From: an uncultured Bacteroides sp.
GTDB lineage: Bacteria; Bacteroidota; Bacteroidia; Bacteroidales; Bacteroidaceae
Length of the DNA: 5,160 bases
Assembly: GCA_900551645.1 (NCBI GenBank)
Contig: URWP01000199.1
Span: 1 to 5,160 of the forward strand
Direction: 5' to 3'
Shown here: one piece after another, positions 1-5,160 of the stretch
Position numbering within the stretch: position 1 is the first letter of the stretch
How the letters are laid out: each line of letters begins with the position of its first letter
The notes under the pieces: generated by a model
What the model saw: the letters and a program-made list of their open reading frames with translations, nothing else
Databases searched by the model: none
Told to the model about the DNA's origin: nothing
Program-made: the position numbers and the translations under genes

Positions 1-245
1 CGCATATCCTGGCAGCCGGCGGTACGCTGCAGGGGCTGTTCACTCCCATTCCGATGGGCGACATCATGCAGAACATGAACTGGCATGTACAATGGAACTT
101 CGTCTTCAAGAAGACCATCCCCTTCTTCTGGTATCCTGCCCACACTATCACCTTTCTGCTTCCGGGAGAATCGCGTGTATTATTCGCCGCTTTGTTGGGA
201 GTCGTATTAGGTGTCATACTGGCCATCGCCGCACGAAAGAAATAA
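1..245 (+). CDS. C-terminal end of an integral membrane protein of unknown function (5' partial)
   Basis: The frame is open from the window edge (first whole codon at position 3) to TAA at 243-245, giving the last 80 residues. Residues 1-35 hold a glycine-rich and aromatic stretch with the segment GLFTPIPMGDIMQN. Residues 38-54 (TIPFFWYPAHTITFLLP) and 58-76 are hydrophobic enough for two membrane-spanning segments, and the chain ends in a positive ARKK tail that suggests a cytoplasmic C-terminus. I do not recognise the family with certainty. It resembles small conserved membrane proteins usually labelled hypothetical in Bacteroides. An ATG at 54 is in frame, but the coding pattern continues upstream to the edge, so 54 is not taken as the start. 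A strong hairpin terminator lies 34 bp downstream, so this is the last gene of its transcript. It is convergent with the outer-membrane protein gene. Confidence 0.7.
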   Translation, partial: HILAAGGTLQGLFTPIPMGDIMQNMNWHVQWNFVFKKTIPFFWYPAHTITFLLPGESRVLFAALLGVVLGVILAIAARKK

Positions 246-279
246 AAGAACAACGATTAAAACAATCTTCTATAAACGT

Positions 280-329
280 ATTCACTCGCTGGTGATAAGA
301 TGTACATTCACCAGCGAGTGAATCTTTTT
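280..329 (+). terminator. Intrinsic terminator of the upstream membrane-protein gene
   Basis: Positions 280-295 and 308-323 are perfect reverse complements (16 bp; arm ATTCACTCGCTGGTGA) around a 12-nt loop. The T-rich stretch CTTTTT follows at 324-329 on the + strand. A long GC-containing stem followed by T residues is a classic rho-independent terminator. It begins 34 nt after the TAA at 245. On the other strand no T-run follows the hairpin, so it is read as a + strand terminator only. Confidence 0.85.
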
Positions 330-411
330 GGTTTCACCATGAAACATCACCTTTCACTATAAGTCATTATTTCCCACCATATTACACCAATGTGAAAGTG
401 TGAAACCAAAA
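326..411. repeat. Nested inverted repeat with TTTCAC hexamers between convergent genes
   Basis: Outer arms 326-337 (TTTTGGTTTCAC) and 400-411 (GTGAAACCAAAA) are perfect 12-bp reverse complements. Inner arms 351-357 (CTTTCAC) and 392-398 (GTGAAAG) form a second perfect pair, and 331-336/340-345 could form a small alternative hairpin. The hexamer TTTCAC occurs twice on each strand within 74 bp. The element lies 21 bp past the stop of the minus-strand barrel gene, so it could end or stabilise that transcript's 3' end. No T-run follows on the minus strand, so it is not a standard intrinsic terminator. A binding-site cluster or mobile-element remnant is also possible, and its function is unknown. 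Confidence 0.45.
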
Positions 412-431
412 TTTTACAAAGCCAGGTTTAA

Positions 432-2567
432 TCACTTGAAACGGGAGGTATCCACCGCCTCACGCTTCTTCTCCTTGTAACCGCCGAACTTCCAGGCAAA
501 AGAAAGCCCGACACTACGGAAACTGGAATAGCTATTCGTTACCCACTGATGTTCGTAACGTATCTGCGGACAGGGCATCGATGTTTCGAGGATGTCCCTA
601 CACCAGACAGTGAGTACGGCATTTCCACCAAGGAAGGTATAACGGAATGTAGCCGACAGATCACCACATGTAGGAATGTCGTAGATTCCCTGGATGGCAC
701 TACCTTGCAGACGTCCATCTACGGTCAGACGTAAGTCGGGCTTGCGGCTCAAAGTAAAGGTATTGTTCAAGACAGTAATCCCCAACAACCGATGACGATC
801 AAAGGGAAGGTCATAGAAATCGCTGTCCTTTTGACGCATCCACATCCCGATGAGGGTAAGCCGCGAATCCAGCCAACGCCCAGCCTTGAAGGGAACGGAA
901 GCCTGAAGACCCGCCTGCTGCTCAAAGTCAAAATTCAGATACTTGTACAGTTCCAACAGTTCGTCGGGCGATTGGTAGAGTGTCTGTAAAGCTCGATCCT
1001 TGGTATGGTTGAACCAGGCACGGAAAACGTACTTCGACTTCAATATGTAAGTCAACGAAGTGGAATAGTCAATTTCAGGTTTCAGCAACGGATTACCCTG
1101 AATTTCACTATATCCACCACCCAGATAAGACACAACATCCTGCACCGCCCAATAGCCGGGATAGCTCTTGTCACTACTGAAATTGAGCTGAAAAATATGA
1201 CCATCAGCAGGCAGGTACGTCAGATTAAGCACAGGATAGACATCCCACTCATCCCAAACGGGAGTCTTGTAACGCTCCACAGCCAGTGAGAAGTCTGTCA
1301 TCAACTTTTTCCCGAACGACTTGCTGAAGCCTGCATACAAATTGAGTGTCTGCTCACGACGACGTGACTGGACATCATCCGGCAATTTTTCACGTTCTAT
1401 TTCTCGCTCTTCATTCCCGTAATACATCTGATACGAATGATCTATACTTGTGGTGTACACCACTCCGTAATTCAATTCCCAACCGTTCTTTAACGAATGT
1501 TCCTGCGAAAGAAAGAACTTCCAGGCATTGATACGTTGTCCGGCTTCGGTATAGAAATCGAGCTGCTGTTCCCCCATGCGACTGTCCAACCACTGTTTGT
1601 CGGGAGCATTGTACCACGTAAACTCCACACCCGCCTTCAGTCCGAAGGAAGCCTGATAGTCGAAACGACCGTTGTGTAACCACGAGGTCTGGTCAGTCCG
1701 GCTATCGGCCATTTGCGTACCCGTCGTGTGCTGTGTGTTGTGGCTGGTCGTATACGAACCGTTATAGACGAAACTCAACGAATGATTCTCTGCCAGATGG
1801 TAGTCCGTACCTAAACGGAAGCTATGTGTATGGCTTCGCTCGCGCATCTCCTCGTAATTGTTGATAAAATGCGTCGAACCGTCGGCCTGCTGCCAATGAC
1901 GAGCTTCCTTATCAGTCGTATTGAAACTGTCACCATGCGTATGAGCATACAGGAAGTCGGCAGAAAACTTGTTGCTGTTGTACAGCAAGGAAGCACGTTC
2001 TTCGAACGAAGCCTCATGATCCTGGTTATACTTTCCATAGACTTCTCCTTGTACCACACCAGGGTCACCGATGCGATGACGCAAACGGACATTAATCATC
2101 GCCCCGCGTACCTGATAGCGGGCGGGTGCGTTGTACATCACCTCCACACGCTCAATTCGGTCTGCAGGCAGCGATTTCAACAAGGCATAGAGTTGTTGGG
2201 GGCTCATGTTGGTCACCTTACCGTCCAATACCACCGTAACGCCCTGCATCCCCAACGTTAACGCTCCGTCCTGTTCCATCACACCAGGCAATTCCTTCAA
2301 GGCTTCAAAGACATTGTCCACGGGGCGGTCCTGAATCATCCGAGGCAAATCGTATTCCAGTTTGCCCGCCGATGCCTTGACCACAGGACGTTCACCTACT
2401 ACCAACACCTCGGGCAGATTCCGATACAGGCTGTCCATTCGGGCATCTCCCGTAATCAAGCTATCAGCCGATAAGGTCTGCACATATTCTTCTTTCACAT
2501 TTTCTTGGGCAGAAAGCGGCAAAACGCCGAACAGGCAGCCCATCCATAACCATGCATTTCGTTTCAT
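432..2567 (-). CDS. TonB-dependent-receptor-like outer-membrane beta-barrel protein (OMP_b-brl_3-type)
   Basis: Encodes 711 residues ending in TGA at 432-434. Residues 1-20 (MKRNAWLWMGCLFGVLPLSA) form a Sec signal peptide with likely cleavage before Q21. Residues about 50-163 are a plug-like domain with the usual landmarks: LPEVLVVGERPVVK, an EALKELPGV segment, VVLDGK, then LPADRIERVEVMYNAPARY leading to INVRL. From about 170 to the end the sequence alternates polar and aromatic residues as in a transmembrane beta-barrel, closing with a LSFAWKFGGYKEKKR tail. The protein is expected in the outer membrane; its substrate cannot be inferred. Many relatives carry an N-terminal carboxypeptidase-like regulatory domain, and none is visible here. 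An in-frame ATG at 2639 is rejected as the start because it lies at about the predicted transcription start and would bury the signal peptide. The chosen ATG is preceded directly by GGAG, too close to be a good Shine-Dalgarno. No SusD-like partner is adjacent. Confidence 0.88.
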   Translation of the reverse strand: MKRNAWLWMGCLFGVLPLSAQENVKEEYVQTLSADSLITGDARMDSLYRNLPEVLVVGERPVVKASAGKLEYDLPRMIQDRPVDNVFEALKELPGVMEQDGALTLGMQGVTVVLDGKVTNMSPQQLYALLKSLPADRIERVEVMYNAPARYQVRGAMINVRLRHRIGDPGVVQGEVYGKYNQDHEASFEERASLLYNSNKFSADFLYAHTHGDSFNTTDKEARHWQQADGSTHFINNYEEMRERSHTHSFRLGTDYHLAENHSLSFVYNGSYTTSHNTQHTTGTQMADSRTDQTSWLHNGRFDYQASFGLKAGVEFTWYNAPDKQWLDSRMGEQQLDFYTEAGQRINAWKFFLSQEHSLKNGWELNYGVVYTTSIDHSYQMYYGNEEREIEREKLPDDVQSRRREQTLNLYAGFSKSFGKKLMTDFSLAVERYKTPVWDEWDVYPVLNLTYLPADGHIFQLNFSSDKSYPGYWAVQDVVSYLGGGYSEIQGNPLLKPEIDYSTSLTYILKSKYVFRAWFNHTKDRALQTLYQSPDELLELYKYLNFDFEQQAGLQASVPFKAGRWLDSRLTLIGMWMRQKDSDFYDLPFDRHRLLGITVLNNTFTLSRKPDLRLTVDGRLQGSAIQGIYDIPTCGDLSATFRYTFLGGNAVLTVWCRDILETSMPCPQIRYEHQWVTNSYSSFRSVGLSFAWKFGGYKEKKREAVDTSRFK

Positions 2568-2641
2568 CTCCGTTGTTTTATCTTCATATTTTGTTCTACA
2601 AGAAGAAAAGAACCCGGACAGGTCCTTTCCCCATACCAACG

Positions 2642-2649
2642 CAAAGGTA
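2642..2649 (-). promoter_or_regulatory. Putative Bacteroidetes -7 box for the barrel protein gene
   Basis: The minus strand reads TACCTTTG, an exact match to the Bacteroides sigma-70 -7 consensus TAnnTTTG. Transcription would start near 2635-2638, leaving a leader of about 70 nt before the ATG at 2567. No clear TTTG-like -33 element is seen at the expected distance. That position lies inside the hairpin of the preceding gene's terminator. Confidence 0.5.
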
Positions 2650-2659
2650 AGCAGATACG

Positions 2660-2685
2660 AAAAAAGCCCGCGTTACCGCAGGCTT
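2660..2685 (-). terminator. Intrinsic terminator of the CatA-like gene
   Basis: Read on the minus strand, AAGCCTGCG, loop GTAA and CGCGGGCTT form a 9-bp stem with one G-T wobble, running into TTTTTT. The stem arms are 2677-2685 and 2664-2672, with the T-run at 2665-2660. It sits about 50 nt after the stop codon of the acetyltransferase gene and separates that transcript from the downstream barrel gene on the same strand. Confidence 0.8.
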
Positions 2686-2736
2686 ACGAAGTCTTATCTA
2701 GTGTTATCAAAAAGAACTCATCTCAGAAACAAGACA

Positions 2737-3399
2737 TCACTTCCTCATGGATATTTCCTTCAAATGCTGTTCAACCTTCTGGAAGAACGCCGACAGATGA
2801 GAGCCATCCACAAAAGCATGGTTCACATAAATAGATAACGGCATCACCAAACGACCTTCACGGATAACGGCCTTTCCGGCGGTCATCAGCGGATAGTTAC
2901 AGGCATTACCCGTTTCGGTCAATGTATAGGTAATAGAAGTGAAATACATACCGGGAACGGCACTCAAATGCACCACATCGTAATCCCCTTGACTCATCAG
3001 CGTCTTCTCAGCGCCGTAAGGATCACCGTCAGACGGAATATGGGTAATCATACGATGAGCTTCTTCGTAAAAGCGGGTGAAATCTTCGTGATAAGGGATG
3101 CGCAAGGTGAAAAAGGTACGGCCTGGAACGGCAATGGGCGTAATGATATCCACCCGGTCATGAAACACCACCTGCTTCTGTTTGTCAATCCGGTAGCGAA
3201 GCTCGTCTACCTCGTTAGCCGCACGCACCACGGCATAAAGATAATACAGAAAAAAAGACCGTCCCCGTTCTTTTGCCGCCGTACGGGCTTCGGTACAGTC
3301 TATCTCGGTAGTCACGGCATACCACGAACTGACAAAAGTTTCGAAAAAACGGAAATTGTCACGTCTGCTCCAAGTTTCTACATCAATGATATGTTTCAT
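2737..3399 (-). CDS. CatA-like (type A chloramphenicol acetyltransferase family) acetyltransferase
   Basis: Encodes 220 residues, close to the roughly 210-220 residues of type A chloramphenicol acetyltransferases. The family is a cytoplasmic trimer that moves acetyl from acetyl-CoA to a hydroxyl, for chloramphenicol its 3-OH. Landmarks in order: an N-terminal WSRRDNFRFF segment matching the WxRKEHF region, SFFLYYLYAVVRAANEVDELRYR, the YFTS segment with Ser155 at the place of Ser148 in CAT I, and PLSIYVNHAFVDGSH near the end. His194 is the predicted catalytic base and Asp198 the structural aspartate. The classic HHxxxDG signature reads NHAFVDG here, with catalytic His and Asp kept and the preceding His replaced by Asn. 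Family membership is secure, but chloramphenicol resistance is not, since chromosomal CatA-like proteins often have unknown acceptors. The start fits a promoter about 25 bp upstream, and the leader is AT-rich without Shine-Dalgarno. Confidence 0.88.
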   Translation of the reverse strand: MKHIIDVETWSRRDNFRFFETFVSSWYAVTTEIDCTEARTAAKERGRSFFLYYLYAVVRAANEVDELRYRIDKQKQVVFHDRVDIITPIAVPGRTFFTLRIPYHEDFTRFYEEAHRMITHIPSDGDPYGAEKTLMSQGDYDVVHLSAVPGMYFTSITYTLTETGNACNYPLMTAGKAVIREGRLVMPLSIYVNHAFVDGSHLSAFFQKVEQHLKEISMRK

Positions 3400-3423
3400 A
3401 ATTCAACAGTACTAATTAAAAGA

Positions 3424-3454
3424 CAAAGATAATACATGCTACCGAGTATCCGAA
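3424..3454 (-). promoter_or_regulatory. Putative promoter of the CatA-like gene
   Basis: The minus strand carries TATCTTTG (3431 down to 3424), an exact fit to the Bacteroides -7 consensus TAnnTTTG. A TTCG (3454-3451), one base off the TTTG -33 element, lies 19 bp upstream of it. The predicted start near 3418 leaves a leader of about 20 nt before the ATG at 3399. It is divergent from the histidine kinase promoter. Confidence 0.55.
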
Positions 3455-3527
3455 GAAAAACAACCGACGTTCCACAGAAGAAGTGTTATTTAGTCTTACC
3501 ATATCCGGTTCCTTCGAAAGAAGATTC

Positions 3528-3535
3528 TATCTTTG
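3528..3535 (+). promoter_or_regulatory. Putative -7 box of the two-component operon promoter
   Basis: TATCTTTG matches the Bacteroides -7 consensus TAnnTTTG and lies 25 bp before the kinase ATG at 3561, so the leader would be about 20 nt. No convincing TTTG-like -33 element is visible 17-21 bp upstream, which may mean a weak or activator-dependent promoter. The octamer is identical to the divergent CatA-like box, and 96 bp separate the two. Confidence 0.5.
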
Positions 3536-3560
3536 CAAAAACGAAAAAACGATTCAAAGC

Positions 3561-4280
3561 ATGAAACTGCCTTCGAAATACATAGCCCTGCTTGTTGTCC
3601 TTTCTTTGGCAGGTATCTTCGGCTATCAGGCTTACTGGCTGACAGGCCTCTACCGCACCATGCGTATTGATCTGGAGCGCAACATCACGGAAGCTATGCG
3701 CATTTGCGACTATAATGAGATGCTGGTACGCATTGAGCGCCTGCAACACAGGAACAGAGAACACGGCGAAGTATCCATATCCACCGGATTCAACAACGAA
3801 GGCAAACAGTTTGTACAGAGCAGTACTGTCCTCCATCAGGTTTCCGACACTACCCTACAAGGCTTCACCGCCCAAAACGATACCTTCCGGAAAATAGAAA
3901 CAGACACCGTGCAACCCGATGCCATGCTCCACGCCAGTGAAGGCCTTGATATGTTACTTCGCGACCAGAGTACTATGACCGGAATGGCCATCTATCTGCA
4001 ACGTGGACTACACTCAGGATTGGACATTCTGATAGACCCTTCATTCAGCGTTTACGACAGTCTGCTCCAGAACCATTTGCTTGAGATGAATATCCCCATT
4101 CATTATCGGTTGCAATACCTCCACAAGGGATACGACATTCACGAACGCTGGCGGTACACCGATACGGTGGCTTGCCTACCTCCGATGCCGTCAGCTACCA
4201 GTATGAATTTTCTTCCTCAAAACACGAAATCTATCGTCTCACAACCGAGCCTCTGGACGGCATTGTCCTCCGACAAATGA
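3561..4280 (+). CDS. Sensor histidine kinase, N-terminal half (TM1 and periplasmic sensor domain)
   Basis: As written it encodes 239 residues from ATG 3561 to TGA 4278-4280. Residues 7-28 (YIALLVVLSLAGIFGYQAYWL) form an uncleaved signal anchor, TM1. Residues about 30-204 are periplasmic, beginning with a helical LYRTMRIDLERNITEAM stretch. They contain no recognisable enzymatic motif; the pattern fits the family-specific ligand or stress sensor found in many Bacteroides kinases. The last 34 residues, from Leu206, are out-of-frame translation and not native sequence. The ATG at 3561 is preferred to one at 3483 because the latter precedes the predicted promoter box and adds a non-hydrophobic leader before TM1. 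No Shine-Dalgarno is evident. On its own the product would be an inner-membrane-anchored periplasmic domain without kinase activity. Confidence 0.75.
   Translation: MKLPSKYIALLVVLSLAGIFGYQAYWLTGLYRTMRIDLERNITEAMRICDYNEMLVRIERLQHRNREHGEVSISTGFNNEGKQFVQSSTVLHQVSDTTLQGFTAQNDTFRKIETDTVQPDAMLHASEGLDMLLRDQSTMTGMAIYLQRGLHSGLDILIDPSFSVYDSLLQNHLLEMNIPIHYRLQYLHKGYDIHERWRYTDTVACLPPMPSATSMNFLPQNTKSIVSQPSLWTALSSDK
4165..4178 (+). other. Frame break inside the sensor kinase gene
   Basis: Before about 4165 the plausible protein is in the frame of ATG 3561 (ending ERWRYTDTVA). After about 4175 it is in the -1 frame (PTSDAVSYQYEF). The -1 frame is open only from 4085, and its reading between 4085 and 4170 does not look like protein, which limits the break to this stretch. 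One lost base explains it: adding a C to CC at 4175-4176 gives DTVACPTSDAVSYQYEF. No X-XXY-YYZ slippery heptamer is present in 4085-4210, which argues against programmed frameshifting. Confidence 0.7.
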
Positions 4281-5068
4281 CAGGTATATTAACCACCTCA
4301 CTGATTATCCTGCTGATTCTGGGCTTCTCTTTTTGGTACCTCATCCGTACCATCCTCCGACAAAAGACCCTGGAAGAAATGAAAAGTGATTTTACCAACA
4401 ATATCACCCATGAACTGAAGACTCCCATTGCCGTAGCATATGCGGCTACTGATGCTCTGCTCAATTTCCACCAAGCCGATAATCCAACGAAACGTGAGCG
4501 ATACCTGCGTATCTGTCAGGAACAGCTGCAACACCTCAGCGGACTGGTGGAACAGATTCTGTCCATGAGTATGGAACGCCGCAAGACTTTCCGGCTCCAT
4601 CCGGAAGAAATCCGGCTGAAAGAGATACTGCCTCCTCTCATCGAACAGCACAAGCTGAAAGCCGACAAACCGGTCCGTATTTCCTTGCAGATAGACCCCG
4701 ATGAATTGACCGTCATCGCCGACCGTACACACTTGACAAACATGCTCAGCAACCTTCTGGACAATGCCGTGAAATACTCCCAAGAACAGGCAAACGTTGA
4801 AGTAACCTGCCGCCTCTGCCAAAAGAACGGAGAGCCATACACCGAAATCAGCGTCAGCGACCACGGTATCGGAATCGCCCGTGATTGCCTGCCCCACATC
4901 TTCGACAAGTTCTATCGGGTACCCACAGGAAACCGGCACGAAGTAAAAGGATACGGACTGGGACTTTTCTATGTAAAGACAATGATAGAGAAACACGGAG
5001 GAACAATACATGTGACCAGCGAACCAGGAAAAGGCAGCCGGTTTACCCTACAATTCAAAAAAACATGA
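4172..5068 (+). CDS. Sensor histidine kinase, C-terminal half (TM2, HisKA, HATPase_c)
   Basis: The frame gives 298 residues if read from TTG 4172, but no start there is supported. The first ATG is 4277 (263 residues), overlapping the stop of the front half as ATGA. Using 298-residue numbering: residues 1-35 finish the sensor domain; 38-60 (GILTTSLIILLILGFSFWYL) are TM2; the H-box FTNNITHELKTP has phospho-acceptor His80, with HisKA running to about 140. The N-box is SNLLDNAVKYS (193-203), G1 is DHGIGIA (230-236), the F-box is IFDKFYRV (243-250) and G2 is KGYGLGL (259-265). All ATP-binding and catalytic motifs are present, so autophosphorylation and transfer to the adjacent response regulator are expected if it is made. 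No HAMP or PAS domain lies between TM2 and HisKA. The stop codon overlaps the regulator start, indicating translational coupling. Confidence 0.82.
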   Translation: MPTSDAVSYQYEFSSSKHEIYRLTTEPLDGIVLRQMTGILTTSLIILLILGFSFWYLIRTILRQKTLEEMKSDFTNNITHELKTPIAVAYAATDALLNFHQADNPTKRERYLRICQEQLQHLSGLVEQILSMSMERRKTFRLHPEEIRLKEILPPLIEQHKLKADKPVRISLQIDPDELTVIADRTHLTNMLSNLLDNAVKYSQEQANVEVTCRLCQKNGEPYTEISVSDHGIGIARDCLPHIFDKFYRVPTGNRHEVKGYGLGLFYVKTMIEKHGGTIHVTSEPGKGSRFTLQFKKT

Positions 5069-5160
5069 CTATGAAACGAATCAACGTATTACTGGTAGAG
5101 GATGAAACCAACCTCGCCCTCATTATCAAAGACACCCTGGAAGGACAAGACTTCAACATC
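5065..5160 (+). CDS. Response regulator, N-terminal part of receiver domain (3' partial)
   Basis: Thirty-two codons run to the window edge, beginning MTMKRINVLLVEDETNLALI. The LLVEDE motif after a hydrophobic first strand is the start of a receiver domain; its acidic residues bind Mg2+ for phospho-aspartate chemistry. The phosphorylated Asp and the output domain lie outside the window. Next to a kinase of this type, an OmpR/PhoB-like winged-helix DNA-binding output is likely but not seen. The ATG at 5065 overlaps the kinase TGA (ATGA). A second in-frame ATG at 5071 gives MKRINVLLVEDE, the more usual beginning for such regulators, and may be the true start. It forms an operon with the kinase and is its presumed phosphotransfer partner. 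Confidence 0.88.
   Translation, partial: MTMKRINVLLVEDETNLALIIKDTLEGQDFNI

Larger units (their letters stand above)
3561..5068 (+). pseudogene. Sensor histidine kinase gene, frameshifted (whole locus)
   Basis: This entry covers the whole interrupted gene; the halves are described separately. The order is that of a complete sensor kinase: TM1, a periplasmic domain of about 200 residues, TM2, a HisKA dimerisation domain, then a HATPase_c domain. It falls in two frames, joined by a -1 shift near 4165-4178. Adding one base there gives 502 residues, a usual length for Bacteroides kinases of this layout. All kinase motifs after the break are intact, so the lesion is recent, a sequence error, or tolerated. 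I label it a pseudogene only because it cannot be read through as written. Confidence 0.6.

Noticed and set aside
2568..2639. A 24-residue N-terminal extension of the barrel protein from the ATG at 2639
   Set aside because: It would put non-hydrophobic residues before a clear signal peptide, and its ATG lies at about the predicted transcription start.
1824..2838. Open frames of 145 and 158 codons on the + strand across the barrel gene and its upstream region
   Set aside because: They are antisense to the barrel gene's plug region and the intergenic terminator, are rich in low-complexity Thr/Ser/Arg, and have no family resemblance.
2968..3432. Open frame of 154 codons on the + strand over the CatA-like gene
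   Set aside because: It is antisense to a clear acetyltransferase and runs through its promoter, with no supporting motif.
3483..3560. Upstream ATG at 3483 as kinase start
   Set aside because: It lies before the TATCTTTG promoter box, so the start would not be in the transcript, and it adds a non-native stretch ahead of the TM1 anchor.
4085..4210. Programmed -1 ribosomal frameshifting joining the two kinase halves
   Set aside because: No slippery heptamer of the X-XXY-YYZ type and no obvious downstream hairpin were seen. A single-base deletion explains the data more simply.
4298..5011. A long open frame of 237 codons on the minus strand, antisense to the kinase
   Set aside because: It lies within the well-supported HisKA/HATPase_c coding sequence and has no recognisable domain or promoter. 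It is a codon-bias shadow.

Overview
This window looks like chromosome from a member of the Bacteroidales, most likely Bacteroides or a close relative. The evidence is threefold. There are TAnnTTTG promoter boxes of the Bacteroidetes sigma-70 type in front of three genes. Most starts lack a useful Shine-Dalgarno sequence. The gene families are typical of gut Bacteroides: an outer-membrane beta-barrel protein with a TonB-type plug, a chromosomal CatA-like acetyltransferase, and a two-membrane-segment histidine kinase paired with a response regulator. No rRNA, tRNA, CRISPR array, insertion sequence or phage gene was seen.

Layout. Positions 1-245 (+) hold the C-terminal 80 residues of an unidentified integral membrane protein, followed by a strong intrinsic terminator (280-329). 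A 186-bp convergent intergenic region follows, holding that terminator and a second, larger inverted repeat (326-411). Positions 432-2567 (-) encode a 711-residue outer-membrane beta-barrel protein. Its own promoter lies just behind the terminator of the next gene, a 220-residue CatA-like acetyltransferase (2737-3399, -). A 161-bp divergent region (3400-3560) carries back-to-back promoters with the same -7 octamer, TATCTTTG. The + strand from 3561 to the window end is a two-component operon: a sensor histidine kinase (3561-5068) and the first 32 codons of a response regulator (from 5065), overlapping by ATGA.

The main anomaly is in the histidine kinase. Its reading frame is broken around 4165-4178: the membrane anchor and periplasmic domain are in one frame, and the end of the sensor domain, TM2 and the whole kinase core are in the -1 frame. 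One missing base explains it, for example in the CC at 4175-4176, and restoring it gives a 502-residue protein of normal length. I see no canonical slippery heptamer. The stop codon of the front half (TGA, 4278-4280) overlaps an in-frame ATG (4277-4279) just before TM2, so reinitiation could in principle make a membrane-tethered kinase without its sensor. A sequencing error, a recent inactivating mutation and a functional split gene cannot be told apart from this sequence alone.

Functionally the operon is a standard envelope-to-transcription signalling unit. Its target and signal are unknown. The neighbouring barrel gene is a plausible but unproven target. Apart from the split kinase, I see no convincing undescribed system here.
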